From DAOTYX01 sp034434635 (GTDB taxonomy: Bacteria; Chloroflexota; Anaerolineae; B4-G1; DUEL01), in NCBI GenBank assembly GCA_034434635.1, contig DAOTYX010000088.1, positions 1 through 15,893 of the forward strand: a stretch of 15,893 bases of DNA. Reading direction: 5' to 3'. Under the pieces are notes generated by a model. That model was not told the origin of the DNA and did not search any database. It was given only the letters and a program-made list of their open reading frames with translations. Positions 5,943 through 13,305 of the stretch are shown piece by piece. The translations under genes and the position numbers were made by a program. How positions within the stretch are numbered: the stretch's first letter is position 1; each line of letters begins with the position of its first letter.

Positions 5943-7223
5943 ATGCCAGCGATCATCATTGTGGGAGCCCAATGGGGGGATGAAGGGAAAGGCCGGGTGG
6001 TGGACAACCTGGCCGGGGAGGTGCACCTGGCGGCCCGCTACAACGGCGGGGACAACGCCGGCCACACCGTCGTGGCCGAAGGGCACACGCTACGCCTGCA
6101 TCTGCTCCCCTCGGCAGTGCTCCACCCGTATGTGACCTGTCTGGTGGGCGCGGGAGTGGTGGTCAACCCGGTGCGGCTGGTGGCGGAACTGGATGAACTG
6201 GCCGGCCTGGGGGTTGACGTGGGGCCAGAGCGAGTGAAACTGGCGGCTGCGGCCCACATCATCCTGCCCACCCATCAGGCGCTGGACGGAGCGGGGGAGA
6301 CAGCACGGGGCGCAGCGGCGATCGGCACCACCCGCCGCGGCATCGGCCCAGCCTACGCCGACAAGGCCGCGCGCACGGGCCTGCGCGCCGGGTTGATGGC
6401 CGACCCCGAGGACTTCGGCGAGCGCGTGGCCGAGGTGGTGCGGGCCCACAACCGACTGCTGGAATCGGCGGGAGTAGCCCCTCTGTCCCCGGCCGATGTC
6501 GCCGCTCAATACTGCGCCTGCGCCCAGCGCCTGCGCCCCCACCTGGTTGACGGCACAGCACTGGTGGGAGAGACGCTGGAAGCCGGCCGCGTCCTGCTCT
6601 GCGAGGGGGCCCAGGGGACGCTGCTGGACCTGGACCACGGCACCTATCCCTATGTGACCAGTTCCTCGGCGGTCGCTGGCGGCGCGCTGACGGGGTTGGG
6701 CTTCGGGCCGCGTCACGTCAGCCGGGTGATCGGCGTCGCCAAGGCCTACACCACCCGCGTCGGCGGAGGGCCCTTCCCCAGCGAACTCCTGGACGAGCAC
6801 GGCGAACGCATCCGTCAGGCAGGCAGGGAATACGGCACCACCACCGGCCGGCCGCGCCGCTGCGGCTGGCTCGACCTGCCCATCCTGCGCTACGCCGTGC
6901 GCGTCAACGGCCTGAGCGAACTGGCCCTGACGAAACTGGACGTCCTCACCGGCATCCATCCGCTGCAGGTGGTGGTGGCCTACCGCCGGGGACGGGAGGA
7001 GACCCGCCACCTCCCGCTGGGGTTTGGCGCGGCAGGCCTGGAGGAGTGGCGCCCGGTCTATGAGGAGATGGCCGGGTGGGACGAAAGTCTGGGAGAGGCG
7101 CGCAGGTTTACCGACCTGCCCGCTGCGGCGCGAGAGTATGTCGCCCGCATCGAGAAAGCCATCGGTATCCCCATCACCCTCATCGGTGTGGGGCCCGAGC
7201 GGAAACAGACGATTGTCCCGTAG
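5943..7223 (+). CDS. purA: Adenylosuccinate synthase
   Basis: PurA condenses IMP with aspartate using GTP to give adenylosuccinate, the first step from IMP to AMP. The 426-aa length is normal. The N-terminal GTP loop GAQWGDEGKG (8-17) with catalytic D13, and GDNAGH with catalytic H41, occupy the same numbers as in E. coli. Other family motifs are present: TTRRGIGPAYADK, CEGAQGTLLDLDHGTYPYVTSS, TRVGGGPFPSEL, GTTTGRPRRCGWLD, LTKLDVLTG and the C-terminal VGPERKQTI. The ATG at 5943 follows GGAGG by six nt. A good promoter lies about 80 nt upstream, so it is probably a single-gene unit. It runs convergent to the minus-strand gene ending at 7260. Confidence 0.98.
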   Translation: MPAIIIVGAQWGDEGKGRVVDNLAGEVHLAARYNGGDNAGHTVVAEGHTLRLHLLPSAVLHPYVTCLVGAGVVVNPVRLVAELDELAGLGVDVGPERVKLAAAAHIILPTHQALDGAGETARGAAAIGTTRRGIGPAYADKAARTGLRAGLMADPEDFGERVAEVVRAHNRLLESAGVAPLSPADVAAQYCACAQRLRPHLVDGTALVGETLEAGRVLLCEGAQGTLLDLDHGTYPYVTSSSAVAGGALTGLGFGPRHVSRVIGVAKAYTTRVGGGPFPSELLDEHGERIRQAGREYGTTTGRPRRCGWLDLPILRYAVRVNGLSELALTKLDVLTGIHPLQVVVAYRRGREETRHLPLGFGAAGLEEWRPVYEEMAGWDESLGEARRFTDLPAAAREYVARIEKAIGIPITLIGVGPERKQTIVP

Positions 7224-7243
7224 GGCGCCCGGTGGGTCGCCCT
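7222..7243. repeat. Hairpin at the purA stop, GTAGGGCG type
   Basis: AGGGCG (7222-7227) pairs with CGCCCT (7238-7243), and CCC (7228-7230) pairs inside with GGG (7234-7236), leaving one bulged T. It overlaps the purA TAG stop and lies in the 36-nt gap between convergent genes. It has no T-run. The arms resemble the palindromes at 5692 and 5731. Confidence 0.45.
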
Positions 7244-7259
7244 GTCTGGCGGAAGATCG

Positions 7260-7646
7260 TCAGGCGGGTGGGAGCATCTGTTGCTGCCCCGCGCTGGCCC
7301 CCCATGTGCGCATCCACAGCGTCGTCTCGCGGGTGTTCTCCTCGATGGCCAGCAGCAGGAAGATCAGTTCGCCCACGGCGTACAGCACGACAAAGTAGAT
7401 GAGCGTCAGGATCAGCCCGAAGATGAAACCAACGACGCCGGAGACGACGCTCAGTGCCACCGGCATGCCGCCGCTCCATCCATAATCCTGACCGAACTGG
7501 CTCATCATGCTGCCCATGAGGCCGCCGCCCAAGATGTTGACCAGCAGGGCGCCGATAGAGGCCAGGATGCCGACGACAAGGACGATCCAGGCGATCACCT
7601 TACACATCGTGCCGATGAAGCGCAGGAAACCAAACTTCTTCTCCAT
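7260..7646 (-). CDS. Small membrane protein of unknown function
   Basis: I do not recognise a named family with certainty. From ATG at 7646 the protein is 128 aa. It has a hydrophobic segment at about residues 12-45 (IAWIVLVVGILASIGALLV), a Gly/Met/Gln-rich stretch (about 39-60), and a long hydrophobic region at about 63-98 (GVVGFIFGLILTLIYFVVLY). Then comes a charged motif, AIEENTRETTLW, reminiscent of the GEL...IEENTR ending seen in uncharacterised small membrane proteins. The start is fixed by SD GAGGAGGTG, which overlaps the DUF951 stop codon 11 nt upstream. A longer frame reaching back to 7907 runs through DUF951 and is not real. As the last gene of the gmk operon it is likely co-expressed with the rhomboid and CNNM genes. 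Confidence 0.82.
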   Translation of the reverse strand: MEKKFGFLRFIGTMCKVIAWIVLVVGILASIGALLVNILGGGLMGSMMSQFGQDYGWSGGMPVALSVVSGVVGFIFGLILTLIYFVVLYAVGELIFLLLAIEENTRETTLWMRTWGASAGQQQMLPPA

Positions 7647-7657
7647 AGGACACCTCC

Positions 7658-7843
7658 TCAGGTTTGAGACACTATCTTCTTCACCCGCTTCTCGAATTCC
7701 GCACGGGTAAGCATCACCCGCCGACCACAGGTCAAACAGCGCAGGCCGATGTCCGCCCCCACCCGCGTCACCACCCACTCCAGGCCGCCGCAGGGATGAG
7801 GCTTGCGCAGTTGGACGACATCGCCGACCCCCACGCCAGTCAT
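7658..7843 (-). CDS. DUF951 family protein
   Basis: This 61-aa protein matches the DUF951 family (Bacillus subtilis YyzM type): VGDVVQLRKPHPCG at the start, GADIGLRCLTCGRRVML in the middle and FEKRVKKI at the end. Conserved cysteines C18, C36 and C39 could bind a metal. The molecular function is unknown; its small basic fold suggests nucleic-acid or ribosome contact, which is inference only. The ATG overlaps the TGA of the upstream CNNM gene in an ATGA arrangement, implying translational coupling, with GGAG a few nt upstream. Confidence 0.92.
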   Translation of the reverse strand: MTGVGVGDVVQLRKPHPCGGLEWVVTRVGADIGLRCLTCGRRVMLTRAEFEKRVKKIVSQT

Positions 7844-9222
7844 GTCTCTCCGGTCCTCTGTCCTTCCGCCTCCCCGCCGCCCTGTCCCCCCATTTCCCCA
7901 AGATCACCGAGGCGACTCACCCGCACACGGGCCACGCGCAGGCCGTCCATCTCCTCCACGCGCAGCCGCAACCGGTCCCGTCTGCACACCACCTCGTCCC
8001 CGACCGCCGGAACGCGGTCCAGCCGCCCCATCACCAGTCCACCGATAGTGGTGTAGTGCGGGTCCTCCAGCGCCGTCTGGAAGGTTTCGTTCACCTCCTC
8101 GATCGGGACCAGTCCATCCACCAATGCGCTGCCGTCGGGAAGCCACTGGATGTCCGGCACGGTGACGTCGAAGGCGTCGTCCACATCCCCCACGATCTCC
8201 TCCAGCAGGTCCTCCAGGGTGACCAACCCGGCGGTGCCGCCGTACTCGTCCACCAGGATGGCGATGTGCTGGCGGGCGCGGCGGAAGGCGGTGAGGACGT
8301 CGGCCACGGAGACGGTCTCCGGCAGGAAAAGCACTTCGCGCATCAGGGCAGAGGCCGGCGTCTCGATTCGCCGCTCGCGGATGTGGCGCACCATGTCTTT
8401 GACGTGGACCACGCCGAGGATGTGGTCCAGGTCGCCGTCGAAGACCGGGAACTTGGTCAATGAGGTCTGGGCGGCGAGTTCGGCCATTTCCTCCACGGTC
8501 GCATCCGCAGGAACGCAGACCATCTCCGTGCGTGGCACCATCACCTGCGTGGCGCGACTGCCGCGCAGGTCGAAGACGGCCTGGAGCATCTCTTCCTCCT
8601 GCTCTTCCAGAACCCCCTCCTCCTGACTCTCCTGGATCAGCATCTTCAGTTCCTGCACCGAGTGCACCTGTTCGCGGCCGCTGGCGGGGTGGACGCCGAT
8701 GGCGCGCAAGAGGAGATTACCCGCGCCGTTGAGCAACCAGATTGCCGGGCGGAAGAGGGTCAGCGCCACCTCGGTGGGACGGGCGACGAAAAGGGCCGTG
8801 CGTTCAGGATTCTGCAGGGCGATGGACTTGGGTGCCAGTTCGCCGACGACGACGTGCAGGAAGGTAATGCCGATGAAGGCCACTGTCGCAGCGATGGAGT
8901 GAGCCGTGGCGTTGATCCACGTCACCGGCAAGAAGTTCAACAGCGGCATCAACAGGCCGGCCAGGGCCGGCTCCCCGATCCAGCCTAACGACAGGCTGGC
9001 GATGGTGATGCCCAGCTGGGTGGCGGCGATGAACCGATCGGGATCGGCAATGGCCCGCTGGACCACGGCGGCGGTGCGGTTTCCCTCTGCCACCAGTTGC
9101 TCGACCCGCGTCGGCCGCACGCTCACCAACCCGAACTCGGCGGCGACGAAGAAGGCATTGAGCAGGACAAAGAAAGCGACGCCCAACAAGCCCAATAGAA
9201 TCGTGGATAACGAACCTTCCAT
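7840..9222 (-). CDS. CNNM/CBS-domain membrane transporter (HlyC/CorC, UPF0053 family)
   Basis: This 460-aa protein has three parts. An N-terminal CNNM (DUF21) membrane domain of about 200 residues contains LNAFFVAAEFGLVSVR, the conserved ATQLGITIASLSLGWIGEPAL and VVVGELAPKSIAL. A pair of CBS domains follows (about 218-345, MVPRTEMVCVPADATVEE and VDEYGGTAGLVTLEDLLEEIVGDVDDAFD), then a CorC/HlyC domain (about 355-437). The family is tied to Mg2+ and Co2+ efflux, and the older name hemolysin is misleading. The last 24 residues (Gly/Glu-rich, GGQGGGEAEGQRTG) lie beyond the normal family end and look like translated spacer. The ATG at 9222 follows TAAGGAGAA, an SD sharing bases with the rhomboid stop 6 nt upstream. 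Confidence 0.95.
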   Translation of the reverse strand: MEGSLSTILLGLLGVAFFVLLNAFFVAAEFGLVSVRPTRVEQLVAEGNRTAAVVQRAIADPDRFIAATQLGITIASLSLGWIGEPALAGLLMPLLNFLPVTWINATAHSIAATVAFIGITFLHVVVGELAPKSIALQNPERTALFVARPTEVALTLFRPAIWLLNGAGNLLLRAIGVHPASGREQVHSVQELKMLIQESQEEGVLEEQEEEMLQAVFDLRGSRATQVMVPRTEMVCVPADATVEEMAELAAQTSLTKFPVFDGDLDHILGVVHVKDMVRHIRERRIETPASALMREVLFLPETVSVADVLTAFRRARQHIAILVDEYGGTAGLVTLEDLLEEIVGDVDDAFDVTVPDIQWLPDGSALVDGLVPIEEVNETFQTALEDPHYTTIGGLVMGRLDRVPAVGDEVVCRRDRLRLRVEEMDGLRVARVRVSRLGDLGEMGGQGGGEAEGQRTGET

Positions 9223-9228
9223 TTCTCC

Positions 9229-9978
9229 TTAGCCCCAGCGCAACAAGCCAGCGGCAACGGTCAGGAGGATACCCAGGCCCACGATGACGATGCCGGTCAA
9301 CCACCGTGCCCGCGAAGGCAGGTCCACCAGGCGCGGCACCCCCAGCCAATCGGTCTGCACGGCGTAACGGGGGATGAGGAACCAGCCCAGGACGATGCCG
9401 GCCAGCAACCCACCGATGTGCGCCCAGTTGTCCACGCCGGTGGAGACGAAACCGAAGAGGAGGTTGTAGGCGACGATGCCGATGATATTGGCCAGCCGGG
9501 CGCGCCCGGCCACCAGGCGGTCGCGGTAGTGGTAGAGATAGATGCCGGTGACGCCGATCAGGCCGAAGATGGCCCCCGATGCCCCTACAGACGGGTAGGG
9601 GCTGAGCAGGAAACTCAGGCTGCTGCCCGCCAGGCCGCTCATCAGGTAGGCGATGAGAAAACGGAATGAACCGTAAGGCCGCTCGACCCCCGGCCCCAGG
9701 GCATAGAGCGCGTAGGAGTTGAAGAGGATATGCAGCAGGTTGGCATGGAGGAAGATCGCCGTGCCCAACCGCCAGTACTGCCCGGCGACAATGAACTGGT
9801 TGATCTTGGCACCCAGCCACAGCGCGGTCTCCTGGCCGATCACCGCCGAGGCGAGGAAGACCAGGATGTTGACCCCCAGGATCACGTAGGTCAGCACAGG
9901 TCGTGACTGGGGCACCCGCAACTGCACGGCTGCGGGCGCGGCGAAGGGAGAGGGCGGAAATCCACCGTAGGGTTGCAT
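9229..9978 (-). CDS. Rhomboid family intramembrane serine protease
   Basis: Rhomboids cut transmembrane proteins within the membrane using a Ser-His dyad. In this 249-aa protein the dyad is S134 (SVGASGAIFG) and H187 (NWAHIGGLLAG). The family WR motif (W69 R70) and the HxxxN signature (H83, N87 in LLHILFNSYAL) are also present. About seven hydrophobic segments run from residue 28 to the end, after a short Pro/Ala-rich cytosolic lead (2-27). The ATG at 9978 has GAGGT six nt upstream and lies 21 nt after the gmk stop. The next gene is the CNNM transporter, 6 nt on. The substrate is unknown. Confidence 0.96.
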   Translation of the reverse strand: MQPYGGFPPSPFAAPAAVQLRVPQSRPVLTYVILGVNILVFLASAVIGQETALWLGAKINQFIVAGQYWRLGTAIFLHANLLHILFNSYALYALGPGVERPYGSFRFLIAYLMSGLAGSSLSFLLSPYPSVGASGAIFGLIGVTGIYLYHYRDRLVAGRARLANIIGIVAYNLLFGFVSTGVDNWAHIGGLLAGIVLGWFLIPRYAVQTDWLGVPRLVDLPSRARWLTGIVIVGLGILLTVAAGLLRWG

Positions 9979-9999
9979 AGCGATACCTCGTCTCGCGGG

Positions 10000-10614
10000 T
10001 CAGAGCCGCACCGTGCGTTGGCGAACGCGACAGTGCTCGGCGGTGATGATCGCCACCACCCGATCCACCGCTTCATCCAGGTGGTTATCGCGGTTGAGCA
10101 CCACGTAGTCGAACTCCGGGATACGTTCCATCTCCTCGCGGAACTTGCCCAGGCGCAACGCCAGCTGGTCCGGCGAGTCGGTGCCCCGTCGTCGCAGCCG
10201 CTCGGCCAGTTCCTCCTCCGACGAGGGAGCCAGGAAGATCAGCACCGCCTCCGGGGCCAATCGGCGCACAGTTGCCGCTCCCTGCACGTCCAGGCGGACG
10301 ATCACGTCCAGGCCGGCCTCCAGCGCTTCGCGGATGGGTTTCCTGGGGATGCCATAGTTCTTGTCGTAGACCAGAGCGTGTTCCAGCAGTTCTCCCGCCT
10401 CGATCATACGCTGGAACTCCGCGGTGTTGACGAAGTAATAGTCCCTGCCATGAACCTCGTTGGGCCGGCGCGGCCGGTCGGTGGCGGTGACGCCGAAATG
10501 GGCCTGGATGCCACGTTTGCGCAGCTCCCGTAGCACCGCGTCCTTGCCCACCCCTGCCGGCCCAGAGATGACGACCAGCAAAGGGCCGGTTTTTACCACG
10601 TTTCGTGTCTCCAT
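10000..10614 (-). CDS. gmk: Guanylate kinase
   Basis: Gmk phosphorylates GMP to GDP with ATP. From ATG at 10614 the protein is 204 aa, the normal size. The P-loop GPAGVGKD spans residues 18-25. The Asp after the Lys, where many Gmk have Ser or Gly, is from memory usual in Chloroflexota. The GMP-binding region TATDRPRRPNEVHGRDYYFV, the GELLEHALVYDKNYG motif, LDVQGAATVRRL, and the lid region LAPSSEEELAERLRRRGTDS are all present. A longer frame from 10686 would run through the promoter and the 8-nt repeats and is rejected. The SD is one of several GGAG cores in that repeat. It is the first gene of a five-gene minus-strand cluster and is divergent from the fmdB-like gene. Confidence 0.96.
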   Translation of the reverse strand: METRNVVKTGPLLVVISGPAGVGKDAVLRELRKRGIQAHFGVTATDRPRRPNEVHGRDYYFVNTAEFQRMIEAGELLEHALVYDKNYGIPRKPIREALEAGLDVIVRLDVQGAATVRRLAPEAVLIFLAPSSEEELAERLRRRGTDSPDQLALRLGKFREEMERIPEFDYVVLNRDNHLDEAVDRVVAIITAEHCRVRQRTVRL

Positions 10615-10645
10615 TCTCCCTGTCTCCGCGTCTCCGCATCTCCTC
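10614..10645. repeat. Four 8-nt repeats in the gmk leader
   Basis: The units TTCTCCCT, GTCTCCGC, GTCTCCGC and ATCTCCTC lie in tandem. On the minus strand they read as GGAG or GGGAG cores every 8 nt just before the gmk ATG. They offer several ribosome-binding cores at different distances from the start. Confidence 0.6.
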
Positions 10646-10647
10646 AC

Positions 10648-10676
10648 TTGCGCGACAACCGCCAAACGGGTATACT
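10648..10676 (+). promoter_or_regulatory. Candidate promoter of the fmdB-like gene
   Basis: TTGCGC (10648-10653), a 17-nt spacer and TATACT (10671-10676) form a sigma70-type pair. Transcription near 10683 gives a leader of about 30 nt before GTG 10713. Confidence 0.5.
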
Positions 10677-10697
10677 TCAGGCGCACACTTCTGTCAC
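10669..10697 (-). promoter_or_regulatory. Candidate promoter of the gmk operon
   Basis: On the minus strand GTGACA (10697-10692), a 17-nt spacer and TATACC (10674-10669) form a promoter-like pair. Its -10 box overlaps that of the opposing fmdB promoter at the GTATAC palindrome, so the two cannot be occupied at once. Confidence 0.4.
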
Positions 10698-10712
10698 GTT
10701 CGGGAGGATGAG

Positions 10713-11108
10713 GTGCCGATCTACGAGTATCGCTGTCATCACTGCAAGCGCCGGGTGGCGATCTTCTGGCGCAGCATCGCCGAGGCGACGGCGGGACAGG
10801 CCACCTGCCCGCGCTGCGGCAGTACCCACCTCACCCGTCTGATCTCCCGCGTTCGAGTGGTGCGCTCCGCCGAAAGCCGCCTGGACGACCTCAGCGACCC
10901 CTCCTCGCTGGCCGACTTCGACGAGAATGACCCCCGCTCGATGGCCCGCCTGATGCGCCGTATGGCCGACGAGACGGGGGAGGACCTGGGGCCGGAGTTC
11001 GAGGAGGTTGTCGGTCGGTTGGAGGCGGGGGAGGACCCCGAAGAGATCGAGAAGTCCATGCCGGAACTGATGGGTGAAGGGGCAGACATGGGGACAGAGG
11101 TGGAGTGA
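10713..11108 (+). CDS. FmdB-type zinc-ribbon protein
   Basis: This 131-aa protein starts PIYEYRCHHCKRR, the hallmark of the FmdB/putative regulatory zinc-ribbon family. Cysteines C8-xx-C11 and C32-xx-C35 (CPRCGS) form the zinc site. After residue 50 the chain is an acidic, helical-looking extension (MARLMRRMADETGEDLG, EEIEKSMPELMGEG) of unknown role. The start codon is GTG at 10713: SD GGAGG (10703-10707) lies five nt upstream, and family members start MPIYEY. An extended frame from 10605 would cross the promoter region and is rejected. FmdB proteins were named from methylotroph amidase/formamidase regulation, but most have no proven function. It ends 11 nt from the convergent tmk. Confidence 0.9.
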   Translation: MPIYEYRCHHCKRRVAIFWRSIAEATAGQATCPRCGSTHLTRLISRVRVVRSAESRLDDLSDPSSLADFDENDPRSMARLMRRMADETGEDLGPEFEEVVGRLEAGEDPEEIEKSMPELMGEGADMGTEVE

Positions 11109-11119
11109 GGCATCACGCT

Positions 11120-11737
11120 TCACCTGCCCATCCTCTCCGTCACAACCGTCCAGATCTCCGCCTGCACCTCGTCCACGCTGCGGGCGGCGTCAATCACCAC
11201 CCAGCGATGCGGCTCCAGGCCGGCCAGTTCCAGGTAGCCAGCGCGCACGCGGCGGTGAAACTCCAGCGCCTCCTGGTCCAGACGATTCCATTCCTCCCCG
11301 CTCAACCGCCGCCGTTTCAGACCCTCCTCTGGGCGGATGTCCAGGCAAAGGGTCAGGTCAGGCACCAGCCCGCCGGTGGCGAAGCGGGTGATCTCCCACA
11401 GCGTCGGCAGGTCAAGGCCGCGACCGTAGCCCTGGTAGGCCAGCGTGCTGTCGTAGAAACGGTCGCTGATGACCACCTGCCCCTCCGCGAGCGCCGGCCG
11501 GATCACCTGCGCCACCAGTTGGGCGCGCGAGGCGGAGTACAGGAGGATCTCTGCCTGGGGGCGCATGTCGCTATTGGCCGGATCGTGAAGGATGGCGCGG
11601 ATCTGGTCGCCGATGACCGTCCCGCCCGGCTCGCGGGTCAACACCACCCGATGCCCCTGCTGGCGTAGCCGCTCCACCAGGAGGTGCGCCTGGGTGGTCT
11701 TGCCGCTGCCATCGGGACCCTCGAGGGTGATGAACAC
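11120..11737 (-). CDS. tmk: Thymidylate kinase
   Basis: Tmk phosphorylates dTMP to dTDP with ATP, an essential step in making dTTP. The 205-aa length is normal. The P-loop GPDGSGKT (7-14), the REPGGT motif (35-40) and the DRFYDSTLAYQGYGRG segment (92-107) are all present. The start codon is GTG (11735-11737): SD GGGAG (11743-11747) sits at the end of the upstream R3H ATPase gene, whose TAA stop lies 2 nt before the GTG. Translation is therefore probably coupled to that gene. Confidence 0.97.
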   Translation of the reverse strand: MFITLEGPDGSGKTTQAHLLVERLRQQGHRVVLTREPGGTVIGDQIRAILHDPANSDMRPQAEILLYSASRAQLVAQVIRPALAEGQVVISDRFYDSTLAYQGYGRGLDLPTLWEITRFATGGLVPDLTLCLDIRPEEGLKRRRLSGEEWNRLDQEALEFHRRVRAGYLELAGLEPHRWVVIDAARSVDEVQAEIWTVVTERMGR

Positions 11738-11739
11738 GG

Positions 11740-13284
11740 TTACTCCCGATAGACCCGCACGCGGCGATGAGGCTCCTCTCCCGTTGAGCGAGAGGCCAGG
11801 TTCGCCGCACGGATCATCTCGTGTTGCTGGCGGCGGATGAAGGCGTTCTGCGGGGAGAGTTCCACCTCATCCGCGCCGTGCAGGACTTGTTGGATCGCCT
11901 CCTCGACCTCCCGCAGCGCCCGCTGCAGCGGGTCGGCGGGCCGCCTCTCCAGTTGGAAGTGGTCGCTCAGGCAGGCTTCCATCTGCGCCACGGTGTTGGC
12001 GCGCAGCACGTAGACCGGCAGCCCGCGCCGCTCGGCATCGGAGACCAGGCGCGGGCGACGACGGTAGAAACCCTTGCTGGTGATGACCACCGCTGCATCC
12101 CGCAGGTCGTTGACCATCTGCAGCGGCACCTGCATGCGCTGGGCCGCCCGCTCCAGCCGGTCGCGGGCAATCCCGTAAGGGAAGACGCGCAACGGCTCGG
12201 TCACCGAAATCGGAGGCACAAAGGCCTCGTCCAGGGTGACCCGCCGCGGCTGCTCGTGGTTCCGTTCCTCCAGCGGGGCCGGGCGGACGCGCTCGCGCTG
12301 TACTTCGCCGTCGGCGCCGCGGAAGCGCACCTCAGCGTCCAACGGACGGCCGCGCAGCAGCGCGTCCACCGACTCGGTCACGTCGGTGTGGATGAGCAAC
12401 CGCTGGCGGTCCTGCATCTCGACCAGCACATCGAAAGTGGGCGGAGCGCGCCGCTCCAGGATCGTCTTCTGCGTCCCCCGGCGGCGCGCTTCCTCGTCGG
12501 AGAGGGTCACGCTCTCGATCCCGCCGACCAGGTCGGAGAGGGTGGGGTTCATGAGCAGGTTGTCGAGGGTGTTGCCGTGCGCGGTGGCGATCAGTTGCAC
12601 GCCGCGCTCGGCGATGGTGCGGGCAGCCAGGGCCTCCAGTTCACGGCCGATCTCGTCAATGATGATGACCTCGGGGTTGTGATTCTCCACCGCCTCAATC
12701 ATCACCTCATGCTGCAGCGAGGGCATCTCCACCTGCATACGCCGGGCGCGCCCGACGGCGGGGTGAGGGATGTCGCCATCGCCGCCGATCTCGTTGGACG
12801 TGTCCACCACGATGACCCGCTTCTTCTCCGCCAGCACACGGGCCGCCTCACGCAGGAGTGTCGTCTTGCCGATGCCGGGGCGGCCCATGATCAGCACGCT
12901 CTTACCGCTCTCGATGATGTCCTGGATGATGGCAACCGTGCCATAGACGGCGCGTCCCACCCGACAGGTCAGGCCGACGATGTTCCCCTTGCGGTTGCGG
13001 ATGGCGGAGATGCGGTGCAGGGTGCGGGCGATGCCGGCACGGTTGTCGGCATCAAACTCGCCCACGCGGTCCACCACGTGGGCGATCTCCTCCGCGGTGA
13101 CCTCGCTCTCGCGGAGCACCACCTCGCCATCGGTATATCGGGCCGTGGGCACGCGCCCCAGATCGAGGATCACCTCCAGCAGGTCATCCCGTCGCCCGAC
13201 CTTCTGCACAGCCAGGCGGATGTCGTCGGGCAGGACGGCCAGGATGGCATCCAGGTCATCAGTGATGTGGTTGGTATAACTCAT
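11740..13284 (-). CDS. SpoIIIAA-like AAA ATPase with R3H domain
   Basis: This 514-aa protein has an N-terminal region (1-110, LPDDIRLAVQKVGRRDDLLEV) and a RecA/AAA-type ATPase core similar to SpoIIIAA and the plastid Ycf45 proteins. Walker A is GRPGIGKT (134-141) and Walker B is VIIIDE (206-211), followed by ATAHGNTLDNLLMNP. An arginine-rich middle follows, then a Rossmann-like segment (about 365-445). A C-terminal R3H domain (about 473-513, with R485, H488 and LASRSTGEEPHRRVRV) should bind single-stranded nucleic acid. The cellular role is unknown; its usual neighbourhood by tmk hints at nucleic-acid or nucleotide metabolism. GAGGAG directly abuts the ATG at 13284 with no spacer, which is unusual, but no better in-frame start exists because the lipoprotein TAG stop is eight codons upstream in the same frame. 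Confidence 0.92.
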   Translation of the reverse strand: MSYTNHITDDLDAILAVLPDDIRLAVQKVGRRDDLLEVILDLGRVPTARYTDGEVVLRESEVTAEEIAHVVDRVGEFDADNRAGIARTLHRISAIRNRKGNIVGLTCRVGRAVYGTVAIIQDIIESGKSVLIMGRPGIGKTTLLREAARVLAEKKRVIVVDTSNEIGGDGDIPHPAVGRARRMQVEMPSLQHEVMIEAVENHNPEVIIIDEIGRELEALAARTIAERGVQLIATAHGNTLDNLLMNPTLSDLVGGIESVTLSDEEARRRGTQKTILERRAPPTFDVLVEMQDRQRLLIHTDVTESVDALLRGRPLDAEVRFRGADGEVQRERVRPAPLEERNHEQPRRVTLDEAFVPPISVTEPLRVFPYGIARDRLERAAQRMQVPLQMVNDLRDAAVVITSKGFYRRRPRLVSDAERRGLPVYVLRANTVAQMEACLSDHFQLERRPADPLQRALREVEEAIQQVLHGADEVELSPQNAFIRRQQHEMIRAANLASRSTGEEPHRRVRVYRE

Positions 13285-13305
13285 CTCCTCAGTGTCACTA
13301 CTCCT

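Noticed and set aside
8804..9820. 338-aa open frame on the minus strand overlapping CNNM and rhomboid
   Set aside because: It is the same strand in another frame, Arg/Pro-rich, and crosses the boundary of two recognised genes.
10540..10563. Gmk P-loop with Asp after the Lys (GKD), possibly defective
   Set aside because: Guanylate kinases vary at this site and, from memory, Chloroflexota members often have GKDAV. All other motifs are intact.
10615..10686. N-terminal extension of gmk from 10686
   Set aside because: It would translate the promoter and 8-nt repeat region. The family N-terminus fits the ATG at 10614.
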